45,698 nucleotides of DNA from CAYYEF01 sp964470825 (GTDB taxonomy: Bacteria; Patescibacteriota; Minisyncoccia; Phycocordibacterales; JAACPR01). Under the pieces are notes generated by a model, which was given only the letters and a program-made list of their open reading frames with translations, did no database searches and was not told where the DNA came from. The translations under genes were made by a program, and so were the position numbers. The stretch covers positions 1-45,698 of the forward strand of contig CAYYEF010000003.1 of NCBI GenBank assembly GCA_964470825.1, written 5' to 3'. Positions 6,978-16,064 of the stretch are shown in pieces. Position 1 is the first letter of the stretch; every line of letters begins with the position of its first letter.

Positions 6978-9900
6978 TTAATTAATAACAGCATCATTAG
7001 TAGAAGTAGTATCTGAATCATTTGAGCCTGTTGATACTGAGGTTTCACTTACCTCATCTGTTTGAGATGTATCATCTGTTGAATTTTCTAAATCTTCAGA
7101 AATTATTGTTTCTATTGAAGAGTTTTGTTCAGAATTAGAATTTTCATCAATAATATTATCCTCTACTGAACTGTCTCCTGTATTAATATTATTTGTCTGG
7201 TTATTAATTGGAGAACCTGTATTAGCGCCATTTTTAATCAATAAATCTTTAAACTCTTCTTTACTTATACATACATCATCGACACAAACTTCACCATTAA
7301 CATTAAATTTATTTCCGTCTTCAGAAAACCAATCTGAGACTACAGCCAATCTATTTGCTATTTCCTGCATACCATCAATAATAAATGGTATTAAACCAGT
7401 CATACCGACAGACTTAAATCCAGTATCGCTATCTGTAGATACTATTTCAGGAAAAACTTTTTCAATTTCTTGAGCAATGAAACCATATTTCAGAGAAGCA
7501 TTTTCTTCATCTGTTTTCCACAAATATGAAACGGGTTTTAATTGATTCAATTTATCAAGTGATGATGTTATTTCTGTAATATCCTTTTTTAATCTTTGAT
7601 CTGATGAACAATTAAGTAGTCCTGTTGAACTATTTAAAGTACAAGAAGTGGCTCCTGATGTTGTTTGAAATTTAGCAACATTTCCTGAACCATCATCTCC
7701 CACTACATGTAATCTATATTGTGGAGAAGTTGTACCAACACCAAGGTTTCCTGTGCTTGTTAATCTCATTTTTTCTGAAAAACCAGAGCCTGTTGAAGAA
7801 TTGGCTGTAGCAAAACGTAAATCTTGAGTATTATTAAACATGAAATATGGACCGCTAGTTGTATCTGCGCCAAAACTCATAAATGTGCTTCCGCTTGTAA
7901 TAGCTAATCTTGTAACACTACTGCTGTTTATTTGGAGATTGGAGCTTGGGGCAGCAACGCCAATACCAACATTACCATTTGAAGCAACTGTAAATATTCT
8001 TGAATTTGTTGAAGAAGATATAGAAAGAATATCAGTTGAGCCTGCTATTCCGTATATATCAAGTCTAGATGCTGGTGTTGTTGTTCCAATACCAACTCTA
8101 CCATTTGAGTTTTGTAAAGTAATAATAGGTGAAAGACCTGCTCCACCACTATTAAGATTTCCAAGATACAGATCTGATGTGCCGTCTGGATTTATTCTAA
8201 GTGGCGCCCACGCATTTAATGCTGCATTATGACCACCAAGCCATGCTTGTGAGTTGTACTCACCCATAAGAAAGGCAACATTATCTCCTCCAGCAACAAT
8301 CCTACCTTTCCATGTTGATGCCGAAGATCCGGTATCTCTAACATATAGTGCAATATTAGATGGTATAGATAATGAACCACCTCCAACCTTTAGAGAACCC
8401 AAAATATCTAACTTTGCTGATGGTGTTGTTGTACCTATTCCAATATTTCCAGTGCTGTAATAAATATCACTTCCAGAAGTCACCCATTGTGATGGAGTTC
8501 CTGCACTAATTCCAAGTGATGATGTTGCAACCCATTGTACTCCACTTCCTGTAGTTTGAAGAATTTGGCCAATAGTACCAAAATTGCCACTAACCTTAAT
8601 ACCTCCCGTAATATCTAAATCACCCTGAATAGATAATTTTGCAGATGGAGTTGTGGTACCTATACCAACCATTCCATTTTGTAAAATAGTTATTTTAGAA
8701 GAATTATTTGGACCAATCATTACTGAATTAGCAACATCGTTTGTTATATATTTTCCTAATATATAAGTATTTGAAGCTGACGATGTGTTATATGAACCAT
8801 ATATATACGCCTCATTGATATTAGAAATTGAATTATAATTTCCAGAAATAAAATTATATTCTCCTGAAATATTGTTACTCCTACCAAAAGCAGATGACTG
8901 GTAATCAGTTGCTCCTAATGTGTTTGATTCACCAAAAGTGATAGAGCCGTAACCTTCAGAACTATTATTTCTACCCACAGAAACACTGTAATCTCCTGCT
9001 GCGGAGTTACCATTACCAAGAGCAACTGAACTGTAACCAAAACCATCATTTCCTTGACCAAAGACAGATGAACTGTCTCCTGTAACCTCGTTATCATTAC
9101 CAAAAGCACTTGAAGTATTACCTGACACTCTGTTGTAATGTCCAAAAGCGTTAGCCCAGTTATTTGTAGCTTCGTTACTTGATCCTATTGCTAAAGATTG
9201 ATTCCCGGACGAATTATTATAGTGCCCTATAGATAAAGATTGATTTGCTGTCGATTCATTATAAAGTCCCAATGAAAAAGATCCATTATAAGAAGAGGTA
9301 TTTGAATAACCTATTGAATAAGTTTGATTATCAGAAGATACATTATAAGATCCAATAGCAAAAGAAGTGTTACCTCCATTAGTATCATTATTATTACCAA
9401 GTAATAAATTACCTTCGTAATTATCACCCTGATCTAAAGAGGTATTATAATTACCGACAGCATAAGTATTATTATTTGATATCTTGTTTCCATAACCAAA
9501 AGCTCCTGATTTTTGACCTGAAACAATTTCATCTAAATTATCTCTGCCTGATTGAAAATCAATTGAATTTTGTCCTCTAGTTCCCCCAGATGTTGAACCT
9601 ATAACAATAGCATTTGTACCTTCTTGCTTAAGATTAAAATCCCCAACAACAGTTAGAGTTGCGACACTTGTAGTAGTACCTAAAACTAAATTTCCAGAAT
9701 TATAATAAATATCTGAACCATTATTAACCCACTGGCTAGAAATTTTATTATCCCATTCAGTAGTAGAGGCATTTGTTGGTATATTATATAAAGTATTTAA
9801 TGAAAAGACACCAGTAGAAGTTGAATATTCGAATCCTACTATGTCAGTTGAAAATAAACTTAACACACTTGATGTTGCAAAACCACCAGAGGAAGATATC

Positions 9901-10706
9901 CCTGTTAAACCAGACCCATCCCCAATAAATCTTTGAGCAGTAACAATACCATCAGTGACATTAAAACCATTAGCATTAATATTTTTTGAAACAATTAGAG
10001 AATTTCCATTAAAATTACTTGAGCCGCCTGATATAGCTTCTTCCAAAGAATCATTATTACCGTCAATAAGAGATTCGGATTGCTTTGAGAGTTGATCTCT
10101 ATAAACAACTTTTGAAACCCCTTTTTTAAGGTCTAGTTGAGATTCAAATATTTTTAATCTAGCTTCTAATTCATCTTTGGTTAACAAAGAATAATCGTAT
10201 TCTTGATTTTTATAAATAATAATTGGTTCAGATGATGCGATTGATTCTTTTAGAGGGCTTATTTTTAATGTTTTTATTTCTTTTGTCTTTTTATTACTGT
10301 TTATGTCATTGTTTTTAGTTTTATTTTTAATAACAGCAACACTATTTGAATCTTTTTTGTATTTAAAATTTCCTTGGAATTGTGAGACTGAAGAGTAAAG
10401 CATTCCCCCGGCATGATTTATAGCGGAAAGATATTTATTACCAATTTTCTCAACATTTTTTATAATTAAATGATTAATTCCCTGTATATTTTCTATAACT
10501 GAATTTGTTTGGTCTAGAACAAATTCTGGAACTTTTTCAATATTTTGCTGGAAATTGCTTATTTTAATTTCCTTATATAAAACAATATCTGAATTTGCAT
10601 GTACAATAGTAGGAAAATTTAAAATTAGTAACAACAGTATTATATTTAAAAAAAATTTTTTATATACTTTATTTTTTTTAAATTTTAAAAGAGGCTTTAT
10701 TTTCAT
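6978..10706 (-). CDS. Giant surface fibre protein with S74 (endosialidase-type) chaperone domain
   Basis: About 1240 aa from ATG 10706; the frame extends 14 codons further to 10748, but TTGATA-16-TATCTG lies in that stretch, so the later ATG is preferred. Numbering here is from 10748. Order: signal/anchor (about 25-52), coiled region, about 300 residues of YadA-head-like repeats (about 385-680; AIGSYN, SLGLYN, AFGNDN, VALGNGNS), then five collar repeats (GIGTTTPSAKLxI, about 690-1005), then an S74 intramolecular chaperone. Ser1049 and Lys1054 in SSDQRLKK match the self-cleavage dyad of phage fibres. A 120-residue acidic Ser/Thr/Asn tail follows. Probable trimeric adhesin, perhaps for host contact. 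Confidence 0.85.
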   Translation of the reverse strand: MKIKPLLKFKKNKVYKKFFLNIILLLLILNFPTIVHANSDIVLYKEIKISNFQQNIEKVPEFVLDQTNSVIENIQGINHLIIKNVEKIGNKYLSAINHAGGMLYSSVSQFQGNFKYKKDSNSVAVIKNKTKNNDINSNKKTKEIKTLKISPLKESIASSEPIIIYKNQEYDYSLLTKDELEARLKIFESQLDLKKGVSKVVYRDQLSKQSESLIDGNNDSLEEAISGGSSNFNGNSLIVSKNINANGFNVTDGIVTAQRFIGDGSGLTGISSSGGFATSSVLSLFSTDIVGFEYSTSTGVFSLNTLYNIPTNASTTEWDNKISSQWVNNGSDIYYNSGNLVLGTTTSVATLTVVGDFNLKQEGTNAIVIGSTSGGTRGQNSIDFQSGRDNLDEIVSGQKSGAFGYGNKISNNNTYAVGNYNTSLDQGDNYEGNLLLGNNNDTNGGNTSFAIGSYNVSSDNQTYSIGYSNTSSYNGSFSLGLYNESTANQSLSIGHYNNSSGNQSLAIGSSNEATNNWANAFGHYNRVSGNTSSAFGNDNEVTGDSSSVFGQGNDGFGYSSVALGNGNSAAGDYSVSVGRNNSSEGYGSITFGESNTLGATDYQSSAFGRSNNISGEYNFISGNYNSISNINEAYIYGSYNTSSASNTYILGKYITNDVANSVMIGPNNSSKITILQNGMVGIGTTTPSAKLSIQGDLDITGGIKVSGNFGTIGQILQTTGSGVQWVATSSLGISAGTPSQWVTSGSDIYYSTGNIGIGTTTPSAKLDILGSLKVGGGSLSIPSNIALYVRDTGSSASTWKGRIVAGGDNVAFLMGEYNSQAWLGGHNAALNAWAPLRINPDGTSDLYLGNLNSGGAGLSPIITLQNSNGRVGIGTTTPASRLDIYGIAGSTDILSISSSTNSRIFTVASNGNVGIGVAAPSSNLQINSSSVTRLAITSGSTFMSFGADTTSGPYFMFNNTQDLRFATANSSTGSGFSEKMRLTSTGNLGVGTTSPQYRLHVVGDDGSGNVAKFQTTSGATSCTLNSSTGLLNCSSDQRLKKDITEITSSLDKLNQLKPVSYLWKTDEENASLKYGFIAQEIEKVFPEIVSTDSDTGFKSVGMTGLIPFIIDGMQEIANRLAVVSDWFSEDGNKFNVNGEVCVDDVCISKEEFKDLLIKNGANTGSPINNQTNNINTGDSSVEDNIIDENSNSEQNSSIETIISEDLENSTDDTSQTDEVSETSVSTGSNDSDTTSTNDAVIN

Positions 10707-10785
10707 ACAACAGATAAATACGTACTTAATTGTATCAAATAAAAACACTGAAAATAAATAAATAATGTGGAAAACTATATATATT

Positions 10786-11403
10786 TTAAATTTTAATGCC
10801 TGTTAAAATTTCAGTTACAAAAATAATCAGAGGAGTAATGTATTGCCAAATAAAGAAAATAAATATTAGTATTAAAACAATACTATATGAATCAAGAAAA
10901 TTTCTAATTTTTTGAGTTTGTTTAGGAAATAATCCAAAAAGAATTTTTGAACCGTCTAACGGAGGTATTGGCATAAGGTTAAATATAGCCAAAACAACAT
11001 TAATGAGAACAACTACTAAGGAGAGTTCTACGAAAGATTTATCTAGATTTAAATAAGATGAATAACGAATCAAAAGTCCGAAGATAAGAGCAATAAATAG
11101 ATTTGACAAAGGTCCAGCAAAAGCCACTATTGCCTCCCCCCATCTTTTACTTCTTAAATTATAGGGGTTGTAAGGAACTGGTTTTGCCCATCCAAACATC
11201 AAACCTCCTGGAATAATAGCCAAAATAAGCGGTAAAATAACCGATCCTAATGGATCAATGTGTTTTATAGGATTTAAAGTTAATCTACCAGCATATTTTG
11301 CAGTCACATCTCCTTGCATCAAGGCAGCATAACCATGTGAAACCTCATGTACAACAACAGAAAAAATAAGAATCAGAATTTGAAAAATAAAACTTATATC
11401 CAT
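10786..11403 (-). CDS. Site-2 protease family (peptidase M50) membrane metalloprotease
   Basis: 205 aa with about five transmembrane segments. The zinc site is HEVSHG (His19, Glu20, His23). A second conserved motif NLMPIPPLDGSKIL supplies the third ligand (Asp about 149). GWAKPVPYNPYNLR and FAGPLSNLF are typical of the short YwhC-like group, which lacks a PDZ domain. Such enzymes cut substrates within the membrane; the substrate is unknown. The possible 34-aa membrane peptide at 11434-11538 ends 30 bases upstream on the same strand. Confidence 0.9.
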   Translation of the reverse strand: MDISFIFQILILIFSVVVHEVSHGYAALMQGDVTAKYAGRLTLNPIKHIDPLGSVILPLILAIIPGGLMFGWAKPVPYNPYNLRSKRWGEAIVAFAGPLSNLFIALIFGLLIRYSSYLNLDKSFVELSLVVVLINVVLAIFNLMPIPPLDGSKILFGLFPKQTQKIRNFLDSYSIVLILIFIFFIWQYITPLIIFVTEILTGIKI

Positions 11404-11433
11404 AAAATCATTTTAACAGATATAAGCTTTTGA

Positions 11434-11538
11434 TTAAAGTTTGAATTTTTTTATTAAATTACAAAATATAATTAATATTAAAAGGGTGGCCGGAAGACAA
11501 ACTATGCCAATATAGGTAAATATAATCATATTGTTCAT
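11434..11538 (-). CDS. Possible 34-aa single-helix membrane peptide
   Basis: The minus strand between the M50 gene and comEC has ATG 11538 to TAA 11434, reading MNNMIIFTYIGIVCLPATLL and then a hydrophobic run ending CNLIKKFKL. The pattern is one transmembrane helix with a positive C-terminal tail. It precedes the M50 protease by 30 bases on the same strand. In AT-rich DNA a short hydrophobic ORF can arise by chance, and there is no Shine-Dalgarno sequence. The rest of 11404-11637 holds only AT-rich sequence and a probable comEC promoter (TATAAT at 11622-11627). Confidence 0.35.
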   Translation of the reverse strand: MNNMIIFTYIGIVCLPATLLILIIFCNLIKKFKL

Positions 11539-11637
11539 TCTGATGTAAATTTAAATGAGTAGCAATAAAATTTTATTTAATAAACAATAAAATATTTATT
11601 AAATTTACGTTAGCTATTTTTTATAATAAAACGCTTA

Positions 11638-13198
11638 ATGTATTTATCTGGAAAAATATATTCAAATTTCTTTTATTTTTTTCTGTTTAGGCATAATCAT
11701 AAATTATGTTTTAAAGATATCTTTTATTTACATAATTATACTTATTTTAAGTTTAATATTTTTAATACCTTTAACTAATAGAAAGTATTTAATATATACA
11801 TATTTAACTATTATTTTATTAGTGATTGGATTTATCAGAGCTGATTTTTCTAAATACCAATCACAAATTATTTTTGATAATAAAAAAGTATATGAATTTA
11901 CAGGAAGAATAGTGGCAGAACCTGAAAAAAGAGAATCTAGCAGAAAAATTATTTTTCAACCCGAAACAGAAAGTGGACAAAAAATAGATTCTGATGAGAA
12001 AATTATTTTAACAGTTAATCCATCAATAAATTTTAAATATGGAGATATTATTTCTGTAAAAGGAAAACTTCAAAAACCAGAAAATTTTCAAAGTGAAAAT
12101 AAAATAGAATTTGATTACATTAATTTTTTAGCCAAAGATAAAATTTTCTATCAAATATATAGACCAGAAATTATTTTAATTAAACAAGAAAATTCTTTAT
12201 TTAAAAGCTTATTTTCTTTTAAAGAAATTTTTATTACTTCAATAAATAAAATATTACCTTCTCCACACGCAGAATTAGTAGGAGGAATATTGCTTGGCTT
12301 AAAAAGCTCTCTTGGAGAACAACTTGAAATTGATTTTAGAAGAGTTGGTCTAATTCACATTATAGTATTGTCTGGTTACAACATTACAATTATTTCTGTA
12401 GCCATATTAGCAATATTATTTTTTCTGCCTATCAGAATAAGACTTCTAACAGGACTTGTGGCCATATCACTTTTTGCAATTATTGTTGGTGCAGGAGCGA
12501 CTGTAATTAGAGCTAGTATTATGTCTACAATAGCGATAACGGGTCAGTTTTTTCATAAGACATATGATGTTAACAAAGCACTTTTTATTGCAGGAATAGT
12601 AATGGTTTACATAAATCCATACATTCTAATTTATGATCCATCTTTTCAATTATCTTTTTTAGCAACCTACGGATTAATAAATTTTAGCGAAAAAATAAAA
12701 AATCTAGCTAAATTTATACCGGAAAAATTTGGATTTAAAGAAGTGGTCGTATCAACTATTGCCACCCAAATCGCTGTCTTTCCTCTTTTAGCTAAAATGA
12801 TTGGAGAAATATCAATAATTTCTATATTTGTAAATATTATAACCTTACCAACCATTCCCCCTGCAATGCTTTTAGGATTTTTAACAGGAATAACGAGCAT
12901 GTTAAATATAAAAATTATCAGCTTATCAATTTCATTCTTAGCTTTTTTAAATTTAGACTATGTTATTAAAGTAACTGAATATTTTTCAAGAATACCTTTT
13001 GCAACTGTAAAATTACCTAATATTGACTGGTTTAGAATAATATTAATTTACAGCTTTATTATAATTTTGTTCAACTACAGTCCAATTCAAATTAGCAAAA
13101 AAATCTTCAATGTACTGAGGTTTACCACTTGGCCAATAATCACCAACAAAAGAATGTTCCCACATATCCAAAGTCAAAACAGGAACCATACCTGTTAG
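11638..13198 (+). CDS. comEC: ComEC/Rec2 competence membrane channel, apparent frameshift near the start
   Basis: ComEC carries single-stranded DNA across the inner membrane. The long frame has an OB-like soluble part (YEFTGRIVAEPEKRE... KFGDIISVKGKL), then the competence domain with HIIVLSGYNITIISVA, GAGATVIRASIMS, DPSFQLSFLATYGLI and about seven transmembrane segments. The frame is open from 11639 and encodes two hydrophobic segments before the first GTG (11822), so the protein starts upstream. The only ATG (11638), after TATAAT at 11622-11627, is one base out of frame; losing one A in the run 11652-11656 joins them as MYLSGKYIQISFIFFCLGII. The 3' end overlaps antisense sod by 156 bases. 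No MBL domain; see 13704-14663. Confidence 0.88.
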
Positions 13199-13630
13199 AT
13201 GTCCTAAGTGCTGTTCATCAACCCAAGCATTCAATAGTTTATCCGCACTTTTATCATAAAAAAGAATAGCCCAACCAATTCCCCGGGTTTTTGCTATTGT
13301 TTTAAATCTAGTAAGCCAAGCCTCGAAACTACCCCACTCTTTTTCGATTGCTGATTTCAAAACACTGTCAGACGATAAGTTTTGAGAACCACCCTCTAAA
13401 GAAGAGAAATATAATTCATGATTTTTCATTCCATCAAATTCAAATCCGAATCTTCTTTGAGTTTCAGATAATTCATAAGCTCGATTTTCATCAGAACCAA
13501 TTTCTGCAATTTTACTTAAAATTAAATTGGTGTGTTTAACATAACCTTCATATAATTTTAAATGTTCTTCAATATTTTTTTGTGAGATTCCCTTTAATTC
13601 TGGGATGTTGAATTGTTTTGGTTGATACAT
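13043..13630 (-). CDS. Superoxide dismutase, Fe/Mn family
   Basis: Converts superoxide to oxygen and hydrogen peroxide. Metal ligands fit His23 (EEHLKLYEGYVKH), His71 (KNHELYFSSL), Asp155 and His159 (LTLDMWEHSF). GIGWAILFYDK and FFANLNW are family signatures. The active-site Gln appears at 140 (DEQHLGH) while the Fe-type position holds Gly67, which favours Mn or cambialistic use (inference). It has 195 residues and no signal peptide, so it is cytoplasmic. It lies antisense between comEC and the MBL gene, and its 3' end overlaps comEC by 156 bases. A late insertion into a comEC locus is one explanation. Confidence 0.9.
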   Translation of the reverse strand: MYQPKQFNIPELKGISQKNIEEHLKLYEGYVKHTNLILSKIAEIGSDENRAYELSETQRRFGFEFDGMKNHELYFSSLEGGSQNLSSDSVLKSAIEKEWGSFEAWLTRFKTIAKTRGIGWAILFYDKSADKLLNAWVDEQHLGHLTGMVPVLTLDMWEHSFVGDYWPSGKPQYIEDFFANLNWTVVEQNYNKAVN

Positions 13631-13703
13631 ATTTTGAGTTTATTTATTTATAATCATTAATTTTAACACAACTTCATATTATAAGGGTATAATTTTATAA
13701 ATT

Positions 13704-14663
13704 ATGATTAAAAATTGGACCAAGAAACAATTTATTTATATCTTAAGCTGTATTATAGCTCTAATTATTGTTAATTTTTCAATATATTTTCAAAACCTTA
13801 ATAGTGGAAATTTATTAAAAGTCTATTTTTTAGATGTTGGTCAGGGTGATGCTATTTTAATTGAAACACCAAATGGAACTCAAACCCTAATAGATTCAGG
13901 TCCAAATAATAAAATTATTCGCGAACTCTCAGAAATATTACCTTTCTTGGATAGAACTATTGATATCATAATCCCAACTCATAGCGATCTTGATCATATT
14001 GGAGGTTTTCCCGAAATTCTAAGGCGTTTTAATATTAAAAATTATTTTGATTCTGGATATATTGATAATGACGATTTAAATAATGAAATCAGGCTACTTA
14101 TTCAACAAGAAAGTGGAATAATAACTGGGACATTTATTAGAGGTGGAAATATTATTCTTGATAAGGAACACAATATTGAATTGGAGATTCTCTGGCCAGA
14201 AGAAAATTATCAAACTACCGAAAATAATGATCGTTCAATTGTTGCACGTCTTGCATATGGAGAAACTAGTTTTCTTTTCACTGGTGACGCTAGCTCTGAT
14301 ATAGAAAAAGTTTTGATAGAAAATGCCAGTTCTACAGATAATAATATCAATCTTCTCGATGTTAATATTTTAAAAGCTGGTCACCATGGTTCCAAAACAT
14401 CTAGTAGTCTAGATTTTTTGGAAAAAGTTTCTCCGGAACTCACTATAATTTCAGCAGGAAAAGATAATAAATTTGGACACCCTAATAAAGAAGTTATTGA
14501 TAATTTAAATAGGGTTGGGTCAAAAATAAAAAATACTGCCGAAGTTGGCAGAATTCTTATAAAAAGCGACGGGATTAATTATTGGATAGAGGAAGAAAGT
14601 TTATTTAATCAGACCAGCTTTTTTCAAAGTCTTATACGCACCATTCTTGTTAATAGTTCGTAA
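13704..14663 (+). CDS. ComEC-type metallo-beta-lactamase-fold protein, membrane-anchored
   Basis: 319 aa. One N-terminal transmembrane helix (about 9-29) is followed by a metallo-beta-lactamase fold: VYFLDVGQGDAILIETPNG, the metal motif THSDLDHIGG, FLFTGDAS, LKAGHHGSKTSSS and ISAGKDNKFGHP. This is the C-terminal domain of full-length ComEC, proposed to degrade the non-transported DNA strand, here a separate gene. TATAAT at 13688-13693 lies 10 bases before the ATG, so its mRNA has almost no leader. Its last 63 bases overlap the 3' end of rpmB on the other strand. Partnership with ComEC is inferred from domain homology and proximity. Confidence 0.9.
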   Translation: MIKNWTKKQFIYILSCIIALIIVNFSIYFQNLNSGNLLKVYFLDVGQGDAILIETPNGTQTLIDSGPNNKIIRELSEILPFLDRTIDIIIPTHSDLDHIGGFPEILRRFNIKNYFDSGYIDNDDLNNEIRLLIQQESGIITGTFIRGGNIILDKEHNIELEILWPEENYQTTENNDRSIVARLAYGETSFLFTGDASSDIEKVLIENASSTDNNINLLDVNILKAGHHGSKTSSSLDFLEKVSPELTIISAGKDNKFGHPNKEVIDNLNRVGSKIKNTAEVGRILIKSDGINYWIEEESLFNQTSFFQSLIRTILVNSS

Positions 14664-14846
14664 AGCGTTTGTTGATACAGTAACTTTTACAGTTTTTCCT
14701 AGTTCAGGCACAAAAATCTTCTTTGATTGAAGGTTTGGATATCGTCGTACTTTTCCTGTTGGATTGAATTGAGTAGCACGAGTTCGGTTTGAGTAACCGC
14801 CTCCTACGATTGATTTTTTACCTGTGATTTGACATGTTTTTGCCAT
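14601..14846 (-). CDS. rpmB: 50S ribosomal protein L28 (bL28)
   Basis: 81 aa. MAKTCQITGKKSIVGGGYSN, then RTRATQFNPTGKVRRYPNLQSKKIF and VSTNALRTINKNGAYK match bL28, a small protein at the 50S exit-side surface. Only one Cys is present, so no zinc ribbon. It stands alone, not with rpmG, and its 3' end overlaps the MBL gene by 63 bases. Confidence 0.95.
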   Translation of the reverse strand: MAKTCQITGKKSIVGGGYSNRTRATQFNPTGKVRRYPNLQSKKIFVPELGKTVKVTVSTNALRTINKNGAYKTLKKAGLIK

Positions 14847-14911
14847 ATTTTTGAAGTAAGGGTTATATTAGCATGATATTTTTAAATTGCAAGAGCATTT
14901 AAAGATGAAAT

Positions 14912-15613
14912 CTACTTAATTCCCCAACTTTTTAAAATATCTAATTCGTCTTCTGGTGAAACAGCTTTTCTAAATTTGGCTCCAGCACGACCCTTAACGC
15001 GAACCTCGCATTCTGCCCAGGTTTTATGTTTTTCAAGTTTTCCATCAACAAAACTTAGGTATGAGTAGGCTTTTGAATTCTTACTAGCTTTTTTAAATTC
15101 TTTTTTATCAGCAATGACCTGAGCTTCTGTAGGTTCAGTTAAATCAATTTTATATTCTGATTTTGGACCATCATAAAAAGCAGGTAAAACATCTGTAGAA
15201 AGTGTGGTAGCTAACATATCAACCCTATTATTCCCTGCAGTTGAAGCATGTCCCTTCACAATTCGCCACTCAACGCTCCGATCTTGAACCAATTCATATA
15301 ATTCTTGCCATAAATCTTTATTTGAGACAGGAGTACGTCCCTTAGTCATCCAATCATTAACAATCCAGCCTTCAACCCAAGAAGTGATTCCATTCACCAT
15401 ATAACTAGAATCTGTAATGATTTTAACTGAATCGCCAATTTCAGTTTTTTTTAAAGCTTCTACTGCTGCCTTTAATTCCATCCTATTGTTTGTAGTCTTT
15501 TCTTCATATCCACCAATCTCTAAAACATGCTTGCCGTCTGTAATAACCGCCGCATAACCACCTGGTCCAGGATTTCCGCTTGAAGCACCATCAGTATAGA
15601 TTAATTTTTTCAT
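14912..15613 (-). CDS. rnhA: Ribonuclease HI with a C-terminal hybrid-binding (viroplasmin-like) domain
   Basis: Cuts RNA in RNA-DNA hybrids. Residues 1-145 hold the RNase H fold with Asp8 (YTDGASSGNPGPGG), Glu46 (NNRMELKAA), Asp68 (ITDSSYMV), His122 (KGHAS) and Asp132 (NNRVDMLA). After a charged linker, residues about 180-233 (AYSYLSFVDGKLEKHKTWAE, CEVRV, GRAGAKF) resemble the RNase H1 hybrid-binding/viroplasmin domain with its TWxEC...V.G..GAKF pattern. In eukaryotic RNase H1 that domain is N-terminal; here it is C-terminal. Total 233 aa, against about 155 for E. coli RNase HI. Confidence 0.93.
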   Translation of the reverse strand: MKKLIYTDGASSGNPGPGGYAAVITDGKHVLEIGGYEEKTTNNRMELKAAVEALKKTEIGDSVKIITDSSYMVNGITSWVEGWIVNDWMTKGRTPVSNKDLWQELYELVQDRSVEWRIVKGHASTAGNNRVDMLATTLSTDVLPAFYDGPKSEYKIDLTEPTEAQVIADKKEFKKASKNSKAYSYLSFVDGKLEKHKTWAECEVRVKGRAGAKFRKAVSPEDELDILKSWGIK

Positions 15614-15663
15614 CTGATTATTTTATCATATTTATATTTGAAAAAATTCAAATTAATAATAAA

Positions 15664-15693
15664 TTGACATAAATCAAAAAGCCTGATTATGTA
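15664..15693 (+). promoter_or_regulatory. Promoter of the small gene at 15726
   Basis: TTGACA (15664-15669), 18-bp spacer, TATGTA (15688-15693). The start would lie about 25 bases before the ATG. Confidence 0.5.
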
Positions 15694-15725
15694 TTCATTA
15701 GTCGCACATCAATAAAGATATAAAA

Positions 15726-16031
15726 ATGTACAATGTAATCTTTGAATATAGCAAAAAAACAGGTGCATATTTTGGAAATAGATTTTGGACACACTTTAAA
15801 TCAAAACAGGAATTTAATACTTGGTATACGGAAGAATTTAGACAGAAGCAAATTATTATCGAAGAAGGTGTAACCAAAGAAAGATGTCTTCAGTTAGTTC
15901 GAGAAACACCGATTGTATGCAGGATTTCTGCAATCATTCAAGAATCTTGTGATTTTAAAACAGGAAGATTAGATTTTGAAATTCTAAGAATAAATATCTT
16001 GAGCCTATATTTATTAAAAAGTAATCATTAA
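15726..16031 (+). CDS. Hypothetical protein, 101 aa
   Basis: Not recognised. A small soluble protein beginning MYNVIFEYSKKTGAYFGNRF, rich in aromatic residues in the first half (FWTHFKSKQEFNTWY), with Cys at about 54, 65 and 75 and no membrane segment. It is a one-gene unit with its own promoter (15664-15693) and a clean terminator (16035-16062), both arguing that it is a real gene. Confidence 0.6.
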   Translation: MYNVIFEYSKKTGAYFGNRFWTHFKSKQEFNTWYTEEFRQKQIIIEEGVTKERCLQLVRETPIVCRISAIIQESCDFKTGRLDFEILRINILSLYLLKSNH

Positions 16032-16034
16032 ATT

Positions 16035-16062
16035 AAATCGTCAAATATTGACGATTTTTTAT
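16035..16062 (+). terminator. Intrinsic terminator
   Basis: AAATCGTCAA (16035-16044) and TTGACGATTT (16048-16057) form a 10-bp stem with loop ATA, followed by TTTATTT. It lies between two convergent genes (15726 unit and recJ). Confidence 0.85.
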
Positions 16063-16064
16063 TT

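Noticed and set aside
7840..9145. ORFs antisense to, or in another frame of, the S74 fibre gene (7840-8232, 8254-8460, 8915-9145)
   Set aside because: Shadows of the repetitive coding sequence; no independent signals.
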